Assembly (NCBI GenBank): GCA_028351415.1
Contig: JAOMJV010000002.1
Coordinates: forward strand, 34,410-98,409
Length of the DNA stretch: 64,000 bases
DNA from: Candidatus Nitrosopumilus sp.
Lineage (GTDB): Archaea; Thermoproteota; Nitrososphaeria; Nitrososphaerales; Nitrosopumilaceae
Reading direction: 5' to 3'
The translations under genes and the position numbers were made by a program. A model generated the notes under the pieces. That model was not told the DNA's origin. It did no database searches and saw nothing but the letters and a program-made list of their open reading frames with translations. Shown here one piece after another: positions 18,397 through 25,948 of the stretch (its first letter is position 1; every line of letters starts with the position of its first letter).

Positions 18397-19898
18397 GAAA
18401 TATTTAGATCATTTCTAATCTCATCTACTGCTCTAATCCCATAGATGTCTCTTACCTGTTGAATTCTAACTGATTCTTTTAACATGTCTCTTCCAATGGC
18501 ATTTGTTAGAATTGAGTATACGTCACTAAACCTGATCTCCCATTTGTCTGCACAATCTAAAATTTTACTTACTGCCCATTGTCTAACTTCATGCGGCAGA
18601 GGTATTTTTTCACCTGATTCAATTGATATTTTATCAAACAGGTTTACAATTTCTGATGTCATAGTTGCCATTTTTTCAAGATCTTTTGTTTCGCCATATT
18701 TTGATTCTGTATTCATTCTGATGTTTGATTGATATTCTGATAGTTTTAGTAATGCCATCATTTCTTTTGATGAATCACTAGAAGCTTTGTTTGTAACATT
18801 TCTAACTGATTGTATTTCTTGAAATAGTTTTTCAGATTTTTTGTGAAATTCTGCAGTAGACTCATCTTGTCTTTTTAGAGTATCTGATACTGAAACAATT
18901 TTTTGCTCAATGTTATCTGTTTTACCGTATACATTGGATTTGAAATTTGAGAAATCCTCTTGAACTAATTTTAGATTTTCTCCTACAAATGCTGTGGAGT
19001 CTGCTCTTTGTGATAACGATCCAATTTCTGTCTCGATTTTATCTATTTTACCTCCTAATTCTTTAATTGATTCTAGACTAATGTTGTCACTGGATTTTGT
19101 ACTTGCTGAGACTGTTTCAAATTCTTGTTTTAGGCCCTCAATTACTCCTCCTAGCGAGTCAATTTTTGATGCTTTTGCTGATACTGTATCTATTGTAATT
19201 TTGATTGCTTCTAATTCTGCGTTAAGACTTGATGTTGCAGCAATACCCTCAATTATTTTTTCAAACTCTTGTTTCAAACTCTCAACTACTTGTGTTCCTG
19301 TGCTGAGATTTTCTGTTTTACCTGAAATTTCTTCAATACTTTCTTTTAATTTATTCATCTCAGAACTAATTTCTGAAAATGAATTAGCTTTTCCAGACAC
19401 TTCTCTTAGATCATCTCTTACCTCATCAATTCTTTGAGCAATTTTTATGATCATCTGGGAATTGTTTGTAATGGAATTCATACTCTCTTCCACTTTTTGA
19501 GATATTTCTAGAGGTTTTGATGTTTTTTGTATCTCTGCAATTTGTTTTAATTCATTTTCAAGTTTTTCAGTTTGATTGTTGATTTTATCAATTAGATTGG
19601 ATTGTGTTCTGACTTGGTTTAACCCTGCATACAATTTCTGTGTGTCCTCTTCTATGCTGTTGATTTGTTTTGACTGTTTTTGAATATGTTCTAATGTTGA
19701 TGTTAGTGTATCTATCATCCCCTTCATTGATACTAGGACTTTTTGATTTTCCCCAAAAATCTTTGACATGACTTTAATTTCTTTTTGTAATGCTTTATTG
19801 GAATCTGAAACTGATGCTACTTTCTTTAAAATAACTGATGGATTTGGCTGTTTTTTTATTGGTTTGACACTCTTTTTCTTTATTGATTTAGATACCAT
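18393..19898 (-). CDS. Large coiled-coil protein
   Basis: 501 residues, unrecognised. After a basic Lys/Pro-rich N-terminus (residues 1-25), most of residues 30-410 are heptad repeats rich in Lys, Glu, Ser, Ile and Leu, with recurrent short units such as SAKASKIDSLGGVIEGLKQEFE. The C-terminal 85 residues form a globular helical domain (VRQWAVSKILDCADKWEIRFSDVY). No membrane segment is present. It could be a structural, chromosome-associated or signalling rod. The N-terminus resembles DNA-binding lysine tails, but nothing decides the role. Confidence 0.75.
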   Translation of the reverse strand: MVSKSIKKKSVKPIKKQPNPSVILKKVASVSDSNKALQKEIKVMSKIFGENQKVLVSMKGMIDTLTSTLEHIQKQSKQINSIEEDTQKLYAGLNQVRTQSNLIDKINNQTEKLENELKQIAEIQKTSKPLEISQKVEESMNSITNNSQMIIKIAQRIDEVRDDLREVSGKANSFSEISSEMNKLKESIEEISGKTENLSTGTQVVESLKQEFEKIIEGIAATSSLNAELEAIKITIDTVSAKASKIDSLGGVIEGLKQEFETVSASTKSSDNISLESIKELGGKIDKIETEIGSLSQRADSTAFVGENLKLVQEDFSNFKSNVYGKTDNIEQKIVSVSDTLKRQDESTAEFHKKSEKLFQEIQSVRNVTNKASSDSSKEMMALLKLSEYQSNIRMNTESKYGETKDLEKMATMTSEIVNLFDKISIESGEKIPLPHEVRQWAVSKILDCADKWEIRFSDVYSILTNAIGRDMLKESVRIQQVRDIYGIRAVDEIRNDLNIS

Positions 19899-19960
19899 CT
19901 TACTTGAATTAAGAAACTAATAATAAAAAAAGTTAGGTGTAAAATAAAAAATGTAAAGAG

Positions 19961-20068
19961 TCACTTGTTTACAACTTCTGGTTCATGAAGTAGTTCATGA
20001 AATGTCTTCTCAGCCAGACCTGTTGTTGTTTCTATGAATCCTCTTGGACAATATTCGCATTGAATCAT
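19961..20068 (-). CDS. 35-residue protein with a single C2H2-like zinc finger
   Basis: A short gene with ATG at 20068 and stop TGA at 19961. The peptide contains C4, C7, H24 and H28, i.e. C-x2-C-x16-H-x3-H, a C2H2-style zinc site; the second part is helix-like (GLAEKTFHELLHE). The His pair on one helix face argues that this is a real coding frame. A 14-bp perfect palindrome lies 8 bases upstream. A similar gene is at 53827. Role unknown; it could be a small regulator binding nucleic acid or protein. Confidence 0.6.
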   Translation of the reverse strand: MIQCEYCPRGFIETTTGLAEKTFHELLHEPEVVNK

Positions 20069-20071
20069 ATA

Positions 20072-20090
20072 GTACTGTACGGTACCGTAC
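20072..20090. promoter_or_regulatory. Palindrome built from four GTAC units
   Basis: GTACGGTACCGTAC (20077-20090) is a perfect 14-bp palindrome, and another GTAC stands one step away, so GTAC occurs four times at exact 5-bp spacing from 20072. It sits immediately before the start codon of the zinc-finger microgene on the reverse strand, where RNA polymerase would start. That position fits an operator, possibly for the gene's own product. Inference. Confidence 0.5.
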
Positions 20091-20125
20091 TATTAATGAT
20101 TAGGTTATCATGATGTAACCATAAA

Positions 20126-20189
20126 TGCAGTCAGTTACCCCAGGTCATATCTCTTCATTTGAATCAGCTGACCTACTCATCACTCTGCA
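20126..20189 (-). ncRNA. Candidate C/D-box guide RNA
   Basis: Read on the reverse strand, a 64-base segment has a terminal stem TGCAG/CTGCA, a C box GTGATGA (20177-20183), an inner CTGA (20164-20167), a C'-like ATGAAGA just after it, and a D box CTGA (20131-20134). It is richer in G and C than the DNA around it, as folded RNAs often are in AT-rich genomes. Against it, the first guide space is only 9 bases and the second 17, where about 12 is usual. Confidence 0.35.
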
Positions 20190-20326
20190 ATTAGACTGAG
20201 ATTATTACGCATAAAGAAGTTTCAAACTGATAATCATTTGATCATCTTTTTTTGAATATTTTTACTAATTTTATTTTTAAATTCATGTTGCGTAATCATT
20301 TTTAATGAAAATTGTTAATCAATTGT

Positions 20327-21655
20327 ATGCAAAATCTTTCATTACAGATAGATTCCACTGTAATTCAAAACTCTCTGGATAACACTGTCAATACTTTGAT
20401 TGAACAAATAACTCCTGAACTTACTCATACGAGCTTTGTGACTGATTTAGCTTTTATCATGATTATTGGTTCTATTGTCACTCTTGCATTTTTTAAAATT
20501 AAACAACCTTTGATTATTGGATATCTTTTTGCTGGTATGCTTATTGGCCCGTTATCTCCTCTCTGGACTTGGATTTTACCTGAAGGTGGATCCGCTTCTG
20601 ATTCGTTGAATGCTGTTGGTATTTTATCCGATATTTCTGCACTGAATCTTTTTGCCGAAATTGGTGTTATCTTACTGCTATTTGTAATTGGTATTGAATT
20701 CCCATATGCTAAAATCAAATCAGTTGGACGTGTATCTGTTGGCGTAGGTTCTATTGGATTGTTTTCTACGCTGGGTGTTTTGTTTTATACTTCAACTGCA
20801 CTAGGTCTAGAATTTATGGATGCATTGTTTATTTCTGCAGCTTTATCCATTTCCAGTACTGCTATTATTGTCAAACTTTTAGAAGAAATGGGGAAAATTA
20901 AAAAAGGATCTTCTACTCTTGTTTTAGGTATTTTGATTGTAGAGGATATTATAGCTGTAATTTTAATTTCTACATTACAATCTGTTGCGTTAGTAGGATC
21001 TGTATCTTTGGAATCCATTGTTGTAATCGTGTTAGTTGCAGCTGGTCTTATCGTAGGAACATTTACTGTTGGAACACGTGTTATCCCTCCTCTAATTGAT
21101 AGAGTTGCAGCTGCAGAAAATCGTGAAATTTTACTAATGAGTGTCCTTGGACTCTGTTTTGGTTACGCTTTACTTGCAAACATTGTGGGATTGTCTGTAG
21201 CCATCGGTGCATTTTTAGCTGGTGTACTAGTTGCAGAATCAAAATCCGCCGAAGTTGCAAAATTACTTTCAAGTCCTATCAAAGACATGTTTGTGGCAAT
21301 ATTCTTCATCTCAGTTGGTGCATTGATGGATGTTTCACAACTTGAAAATTATATGCTCATTGCAGTTGTTTTGATTGCAGTTGCCACTGGTATGAAATTT
21401 GGTGGTAACATGCTGGGTAATTTTATTTTCAGACAAAAACGTGGAAAGGCACTTCGTTCTGCATTCACCTTAGCAGCTCCCCGTGGTGAATTCTCCATTG
21501 TAATTGTTAAAGTTGGAGTAGACATTGGTGCGGTAAGTGCATTTTTGTTCCCATTGGTTGGCATAATTTCAATTATTACTGCTTTCATTTCTCCATTTTT
21601 AATGAAAGCCAGTGACAAAATTGTACCTGCATTAGAGGAAAAAGAAGATGTCTGA
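20327..21655 (+). CDS. CPA2-family cation/proton antiporter (KefB/NapA-like)
   Basis: About 442 residues with 12-13 predicted membrane helices, of the monovalent cation:proton antiporter-2 family. Landmarks are KIKQPLIIGYLFAGMLIGPLS near residue 58, the SISSTAIIVKLLEEMGK segment and VGLSVAIGAFLAGVLVAES. No RCK/TrkA_N nucleotide-binding domain follows. I used ATG 20327; TTG 20312 is also in frame. The downstream gene overlaps by eight bases and may be a partner. The ion (Na+ or K+) is not determined. Confidence 0.87.
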   Translation: MQNLSLQIDSTVIQNSLDNTVNTLIEQITPELTHTSFVTDLAFIMIIGSIVTLAFFKIKQPLIIGYLFAGMLIGPLSPLWTWILPEGGSASDSLNAVGILSDISALNLFAEIGVILLLFVIGIEFPYAKIKSVGRVSVGVGSIGLFSTLGVLFYTSTALGLEFMDALFISAALSISSTAIIVKLLEEMGKIKKGSSTLVLGILIVEDIIAVILISTLQSVALVGSVSLESIVVIVLVAAGLIVGTFTVGTRVIPPLIDRVAAAENREILLMSVLGLCFGYALLANIVGLSVAIGAFLAGVLVAESKSAEVAKLLSSPIKDMFVAIFFISVGALMDVSQLENYMLIAVVLIAVATGMKFGGNMLGNFIFRQKRGKALRSAFTLAAPRGEFSIVIVKVGVDIGAVSAFLFPLVGIISIITAFISPFLMKASDKIVPALEEKEDV

Positions 21656-22076
21656 TGAATTACAAAAAATGTTAGACACTGTTCATGATGGAATTACAAC
21701 TTTTGATTTTGAAGGTAAGGAAACACCTTGTATAATAATTGAAGAAAAAAAGTACGGACTAATTCGAGCCAAAATTGAAGGGCAACCATTTTCTGTTAAC
21801 ACTGACCTTAACATTCTTCAAGATGGATTGGGAAATGTTTTTGTTGAAATTATTTTGACTTTTTCAGTGGGTAATGTTTCTGAAAAATTCCTTATCAATG
21901 CAAAAACTGATCTAGAATTCTTTGAAGTTTTAGCAAATACGTCTATGCTTGTACTTAATTCCCCTGAATCACCATATGGGCAAGATAATGTAATTGCAAT
22001 TCAATTACCTCGACCTGAAAAAGCACATGATGCACTTGAAATTATCAAAACTGGTTTAGTACCTAAAAATGATTAG
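21648..22076 (+). CDS. Conserved hypothetical protein coupled to the antiporter
   Basis: 142 residues, unrecognised, soluble and acidic, predicted alpha/beta. The start overlaps the antiporter stop by eight bases, so translation is coupled. The antiporter lacks the usual cytoplasmic regulatory domain, so this protein could be its regulatory subunit, but no nucleotide-binding motif is visible. It ends two bases before the reverse-strand tRNA-Gly. Confidence 0.65.
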   Translation: MSDELQKMLDTVHDGITTFDFEGKETPCIIIEEKKYGLIRAKIEGQPFSVNTDLNILQDGLGNVFVEIILTFSVGNVSEKFLINAKTDLEFFEVLANTSMLVLNSPESPYGQDNVIAIQLPRPEKAHDALEIIKTGLVPKND

Positions 22077-22077
22077 A

Positions 22078-22154
22078 TGGTGCAGTTACCGGGATTTGAA
22101 CCCGGGTCACGTACTTGGCAAGCACGAGTACTAACCAGACTGTACTATAACTGC
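22078..22154 (-). tRNA. tRNA-Gly (anticodon GCC)
   Basis: Full cloverleaf on the reverse strand: acceptor GCAGTTA/TAACTGC, D stem GTAC/GTAC, anticodon stem CGTGC/GTACG with loop TTGCCAA (GCC), a 4-base variable loop and T arm CCGGG-TTCAAAT-CCCGG. The discriminator is A and CCA is encoded (22078-22080). No intron. Confidence 0.96.
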
Positions 22155-22218
22155 AACAATACGAAGGGTTGGATTTGCAGATTTAAGCGTTTTTAAGCTT
22201 TAATCGAAATGACTATTC

Positions 22219-22482
22219 ATGGATGATCTTCTTTTACAGAAAATTGAGCAAAAAATTCAAGATAGTATTTCAAACCAGGATGACATTAAAGAATTAATTA
22301 AATTACTTTCAACCATTGACAGTTCAAAATCTTTTGCGCTGGGGATTGTCGTTGGTAGATTGTACAACACGTTCTTCTATCAAACTAAAAGAATTCTCAA
22401 ACGAGATCCTACAAAAAAAGAATTTGAAGACTTTTTAAAATTTATTGAAAATAAGAAACCTGATTTAGAACATCTATGGTGA
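22219..22482 (+). CDS. Conserved hypothetical helical protein, 87 residues
   Basis: Not recognised. All-helical, with the most regular segment IDSSKSFALGIVVGRLYNTFFYQTKR at residues 34-59. A TATA-like TTTTTAAG lies about 21-29 bases before the ATG, so it is probably transcribed alone. Its last nine bases overlap rpl10e on the opposite strand. Confidence 0.62.
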   Translation: MDDLLLQKIEQKIQDSISNQDDIKELIKLLSTIDSSKSFALGIVVGRLYNTFFYQTKRILKRDPTKKEFEDFLKFIENKKPDLEHLW

Positions 22483-22983
22483 TGCTTTATTCCATTCAAT
22501 GACTTTGATTAATGGTGTTCCTGGCAATTTTACACATGCTCCGTGAAGTGATTTTTTTGCTGCGTTTAGATGTGCCTCTCCGTTAACATACAATTCCATT
22601 ATACATTGCCCTTGTTTGATTCTTGCACCTAAACTAGTTGCTTTACCCCATGATCTTCTCATTCCTTCTGAAACCCTATCTGCACCTGCAGTGGCAATCT
22701 GTTTATTTTCTCTTAAGAGGTTATGTGGATAAATTCTAAGTCTTGAGTAATAGCCTGATTCGCCAGTTGTTTTTTCTAGTGTTTTGTTTGCTGCTAATCT
22801 GGTTGATTCAATTGCCATGTGTCTGATCTGAAGTTTTTCTTTTAGTAGTAATTGAACACAATACTCGTAAGTAGCTCTTTTACCTCCTTGAAATTTTGCA
22901 ATTTTAATTTGTGGTTTACCTTTGATGTATTCCTTTCTTGTGAATACTTGACCTCTTCCATATCTGTAATTTGCACCATGCAT
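22474..22983 (-). CDS. rpl10e: 50S ribosomal protein uL16 (L10e)
   Basis: About 169 residues. The archaeal L10e hallmarks are the N-terminal MHGANYRYGRGQVFTRKEYI, then PHNLLRENKQIATAGADRVSEGMRRSWGK and a QCIMELYV strand. I start at ATG 22983, which gives the usual N-terminus; TTG 22998 adds five residues. It stands apart from the main ribosomal clusters here. Confidence 0.95.
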   Translation of the reverse strand: MHGANYRYGRGQVFTRKEYIKGKPQIKIAKFQGGKRATYEYCVQLLLKEKLQIRHMAIESTRLAANKTLEKTTGESGYYSRLRIYPHNLLRENKQIATAGADRVSEGMRRSWGKATSLGARIKQGQCIMELYVNGEAHLNAAKKSLHGACVKLPGTPLIKVIEWNKASP

Positions 22984-23081
22984 GATAATCTCAACCAAGA
23001 ATGCCCATATTTTAACGGTTAGTAACTATCTTGGCCCAATTTCCAATGCTTATATGGAAATCTTCCATTTTTGTGTTCATT

Positions 23082-23645
23082 ATGGATGAAACCCTTGAAG
23101 TTAGTGGTGATCTAATTTTAGATCAGGTCTATATTTCTAATAAGAACATGATCCGTGATCTGGAACAAAAGGGATACGGTGAAATTCAAAAGGAAAAATT
23201 ACTTCTCAAACAATTTGAAACTCTGTATTTGCTATACACTCATAAATTAATTTTAAAGAAAAATAAAAATCAAATTAATTTTGACACTTACATGAGTATT
23301 TGCCAAAAAACCAATTCTGAAATTCTTACAAAGTTCTTGATATTTCGTGATTTGAAAACTAGAGGGTATGTTGTAAAAGACGGTTTTGGATTTGGTTCTG
23401 ATTTTAGAGTTTATGAGCGTGGTCATTTTGGTGAGAAAGGTGCAAAATTTCTGATTTTTGGTCTCAATGAAGGTCAACAGGAGAAGATGAGTGTACTACA
23501 AAAAAAAATTGATGAAATAACCCAAATGGGAAAAGAGCCAATTATTGCGGTAATCGAAAGACGTGGAGAAGTAATTTATTATAAAATTAATAAAATGAAT
23601 TTTTTTGAAAATAAAGCAAGATTAGATGATTCTTTTGAATTCTAA
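23082..23645 (+). CDS. endA: tRNA-splicing endonuclease
   Basis: About 187 residues. It cleaves bulge-helix-bulge motifs in pre-tRNA. The catalytic C-terminal domain shows KTRGYVVKDGFGFGSDFRVYERG, with the general-base Tyr in RVYERG, then the His of GHFGEKGAKF and a Lys further on (AVIERRGEVIYYKINK). ATG 23082 gives a normal N-terminus; an upstream TTG at 23031 is unlikely. One substrate in the window is the intron-containing tRNA-Leu at 53678. Confidence 0.9.
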   Translation: MDETLEVSGDLILDQVYISNKNMIRDLEQKGYGEIQKEKLLLKQFETLYLLYTHKLILKKNKNQINFDTYMSICQKTNSEILTKFLIFRDLKTRGYVVKDGFGFGSDFRVYERGHFGEKGAKFLIFGLNEGQQEKMSVLQKKIDEITQMGKEPIIAVIERRGEVIYYKINKMNFFENKARLDDSFEF

Positions 23646-24298
23646 ACATGTGTCACCCATTTTGATGAATATTTTAAAAGATTATTTTCTTCTGCATACA
23701 TAAAATCCCAAACATCTACATACTTTGTTTTATTATTCCATAACTTCTCAAAATCTTTCATTTTTCTTTCAACCCTTGTTTTATCATTCCACGATGTAAA
23801 GACGTCCACTGATTCAAAATCCCTTGTTTGACTTGAAAATGATTCTTTTGATGTTCCTGTAAATGCAACTTGTCCATCCTTGTCATCTTTAAAAATTCCA
23901 ATTCTTTCTGAGAATGCATCTGTTATTTGTTCTGAATTTGGAATTGCAATTTTTAATTCAATTTGCCCATTATTTACTATGTCCTGCAATTTCTGAATTT
24001 TACTATTTTTTATGAATTTACCATCAAATGATTTTGTAAATTTTTCAGAAAATAGTTTTGTCAATAAATTGAGATCCTCTATCTTGAATCTATGTCCTGT
24101 TATCATTCGTAATTTTGCTTTACCTGAATTAAAATTATCAAAGGCCATTGATATTGTAGCTAGTGTTTGAATTGATAGATAATTTACACATCTGTCATAT
24201 TGGATGCAATTGCTCAAGCAAGGGAAGAAGAATTCTGCAATAATATCATCCACATCCGAACGATACTCTTCTTTGAGATTGATGTCCTTTAGACCCAT
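23642..24298 (-). CDS. Stand-alone phospholipase-D-like domain protein with degenerate active site
   Basis: This 218-residue protein resembles the PLD-like module found at the N-terminus of some DEAD/DEAH helicases and restriction-type proteins: EEYRSDVDDIIAEFFFPCL at 10-28, VAFTGTSKES at 144-153, then the WNDKTRVERKMKDFEKLWNN stretch at 170-189. Where active relatives have an H-x-K pair before the IGIF strand, this one has S130 and R132 (FSERIGIF), so phosphodiesterase activity is doubtful. No helicase follows. It overlaps endA by four bases and ends at the tRNA-Glu flank. Confidence 0.62.
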   Translation of the reverse strand: MGLKDINLKEEYRSDVDDIIAEFFFPCLSNCIQYDRCVNYLSIQTLATISMAFDNFNSGKAKLRMITGHRFKIEDLNLLTKLFSEKFTKSFDGKFIKNSKIQKLQDIVNNGQIELKIAIPNSEQITDAFSERIGIFKDDKDGQVAFTGTSKESFSSQTRDFESVDVFTSWNDKTRVERKMKDFEKLWNNKTKYVDVWDFMYAEENNLLKYSSKWVTHV

Positions 24299-24354
24299 AC
24301 TGTATGATCTATGATTTTGTTATTTAAGCCAATAACTTGCAAATTATCTAAAAA

Positions 24355-24429
24355 TGCTCCCATCGGGATTCGAACCCGAGTCTTTGGCTTGAGAAGCCAA
24401 AATGCTTAACCGGACTACACTATAGGAGC
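24355..24429 (-). tRNA. tRNA-Glu (anticodon CTC)
   Basis: Cloverleaf on the reverse strand: acceptor GCTCCTA/TGGGAGC (one G-T pair), anticodon stem TTGGC/GCCAA with loop TTCTCAA (CTC), T arm CTCGGG-TTCGAAT-CCCGA. Discriminator A. No intron and no encoded CCA, unlike the tRNA-Gly at 22078. Confidence 0.95.
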
Positions 24430-24539
24430 TTGATAAAAAATAATCCAATCTTAATTTAAAGGAAATGTTTTGAGTTTGAATGAAGTTGTAAAAATTTATG
24501 ACTTAATTGGTTTATAGAAAAACTAGTTAATCTGATAAT

Positions 24540-25424
24540 GTGGATTTAAAAAAATTTATTGAAGTACAAGGATTAACTGATTTCCCTATTGGATTGGGTG
24601 GTTGTAGAACTGCCGGGTGCTTCTTTGATTCTTGTGATTACGATCTTATGGTGTTTGATGAAAGTTCTTCAGATAAACAAATTATTGCATTTGATGACAA
24701 TTTAATTACAGTTCATCATTCTTCCTTATCTGAAACCAATACAAAAAAACTTTTACAATATGACCAATTAGATATTCTTCAAGATGATTCCTGGAATTTA
24801 AGAATACTACTTTCTACAATTTCTGAAAAACGTAATTCCTTATTTTCTGATTCTGCAAAAAATTCTTTAATTGAATCTCTTTTTTGTTGTCAAAAAACTA
24901 AAGATGCAATTCAAACTAATGATGTGTTTGCAGCATGCTGGCAAAAATGTGCTTCATATTATTTAGCTGATTCTTTATCTTCTTTCAATCAAAGTCCGTC
25001 TAGTCCTTCACATACGCTTGATTCTCTTCGAAAATTTAAGAAAAGTTCTATCAATAATCATATTTCCGGTATTTTGGAAACTATTGGAATTGAGCGAGCT
25101 ACTCCTACATTACTTGAGCGTATGTTAAAATCCACTATTGGGTTTTCTGATTTAGTTGAGAAAAATAATCATTCTCAACTGATTAAACAAAAATATGATT
25201 ATTTCCTAAAAAACTCGATGCTTTCTGATTGTTATTTTTATTTAGTATATGTGAATAAAGATAATTTTATTAAAATTAAAGATAATTTAAACAAGGAACA
25301 GGATCTAATACACATTCTAAAAATTGCTTTTGACATCGAGTCTGATTCAAATCTTCTTCAACAACATGTAGAAACGATTCAAACTTCATGTAATGACATA
25401 CTTGAGATAATTTCAAAGACTTGA
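24540..25424 (+). CDS. Putative nucleotidyltransferase-fold protein
   Basis: 294 residues. The N-terminus carries a pattern like the polymerase-beta nucleotidyltransferase motif: GG at 20-21, then D33-Y-D35-LMVF. The remaining 240 residues are mostly helical and Ser/Lys-rich, with several Cys (FCC near 110, CWQKC near 125), and are unfamiliar to me; a helical C-terminal partner domain is common in such proteins. The start is GTG at 24540. It lies beside a tRNA gene and the decayed PLD-like gene. Substrate unknown. Confidence 0.55.
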   Translation: MDLKKFIEVQGLTDFPIGLGGCRTAGCFFDSCDYDLMVFDESSSDKQIIAFDDNLITVHHSSLSETNTKKLLQYDQLDILQDDSWNLRILLSTISEKRNSLFSDSAKNSLIESLFCCQKTKDAIQTNDVFAACWQKCASYYLADSLSSFNQSPSSPSHTLDSLRKFKKSSINNHISGILETIGIERATPTLLERMLKSTIGFSDLVEKNNHSQLIKQKYDYFLKNSMLSDCYFYLVYVNKDNFIKIKDNLNKEQDLIHILKIAFDIESDSNLLQQHVETIQTSCNDILEIISKT

Positions 25425-25443
25425 TTCAACATTCTGTACTAAC

Positions 25444-25452
25444 CTTTTAAAA
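25444..25452 (+). promoter_or_regulatory. TATA box of the Cys-rich microgene
   Basis: CTTTTAAAA lies 23-31 bases before the ATG at 25475, the normal archaeal spacing for a leaderless transcript. It supports separate expression of the small Cys-rich protein. Confidence 0.55.
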
Positions 25453-25474
25453 CAAGTAATATCATTGAGTTATC

Positions 25475-25621
25475 ATGACAGATCAAGCATGTGGTTGCGA
25501 AGCTGATAGCGGCGACCCAGATTACTCATGCGACTGTGCAATGCAAGGAGCTTGTATTTGCAGCGCAGATTGCAAATGTTCAACTGACGTTTGTAAAGAA
25601 GCCGTTTCACAAATGAACTAA
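25475..25621 (+). CDS. 48-residue Cys-rich protein, metallothionein-like
   Basis: The frame from ATG 25475 to TAA 25619-25621 encodes nine cysteines in 48 residues: C6, C8, C19, C21, C27, C29, C33, C35 and C40. Four C-x-C pairs are the pattern of metallothioneins and other metal-buffering proteins. The rest is acidic and polar (Asp, Ser, Ala). GC content and codon choice are higher in G/C than the surroundings. A TATA box at normal distance supports expression. Copper or zinc buffering is a natural guess for an organism relying on many copper enzymes, but the metal is not known. Confidence 0.72.
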   Translation: MTDQACGCEADSGDPDYSCDCAMQGACICSADCKCSTDVCKEAVSQMN

Positions 25622-25657
25622 AACAGCTTATTAAAATCTCATTTTTTATTTTTTATT
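25622..25657. terminator. T-rich spacer between convergent microgenes
   Basis: Thirty-six bases with runs ATTTTTTATTTTTTATTTT. Archaeal termination uses T-runs without a strong hairpin, so this likely ends the forward Cys-rich gene. Inference from composition. Confidence 0.4.
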
Positions 25658-25825
25658 TTAATTATCTTCTTGCTCAAAGCCCCAAGATTTTACTAATTCT
25701 TTTTGGAACTTGTCTGCTTGTTTTTCATCTAATGGGAATCCACAATTTTTATGAGTAGGAACAACTGTCATTCCGTCTAATTTGAATTCAATTTCAAACA
25801 AGTGAGTTTTTGAACATTCGCACAT
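25658..25825 (-). CDS. 55-residue hypothetical protein with N-terminal CxC
   Basis: The ATG at 25825 opens a 55-codon frame: N-terminal C2 and C4 (MCECSKTHLFEIEF), one further Cys at 28 (KNCGFP), and a C-terminal helix ending KSWGFEQEDN. It converges with the Cys-rich gene at 25475 across a T-rich spacer. The three Cys and two His could hold a metal. I do not recognise a family. Confidence 0.6.
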   Translation of the reverse strand: MCECSKTHLFEIEFKLDGMTVVPTHKNCGFPLDEKQADKFQKELVKSWGFEQEDN

Positions 25826-25948
25826 TATACTTTTTTTAAAATATTCCTCTATATTTGCGTATTTGAGTTAAGTTTTGGTGTATTTTTTTAACATTATTTC
25901 ATTATTTGAATAACCTTTAACTATCGCTTTCGCCAATTTTTTTTAGAT

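Noticed and set aside
18994-19437. 147-codon forward frame inside the coiled-coil gene
   Set aside because: Antisense to a long coherent coiled-coil frame; hydrophobic/Ser-rich content is what coiled-coil codons give in reverse.
20125-20199. 24-codon forward frame MQSVTPGHISSFESADLLITLQLD
   Set aside because: No promoter at normal distance, no conserved motif, and the region is better read as the candidate C/D-box RNA on the other strand.
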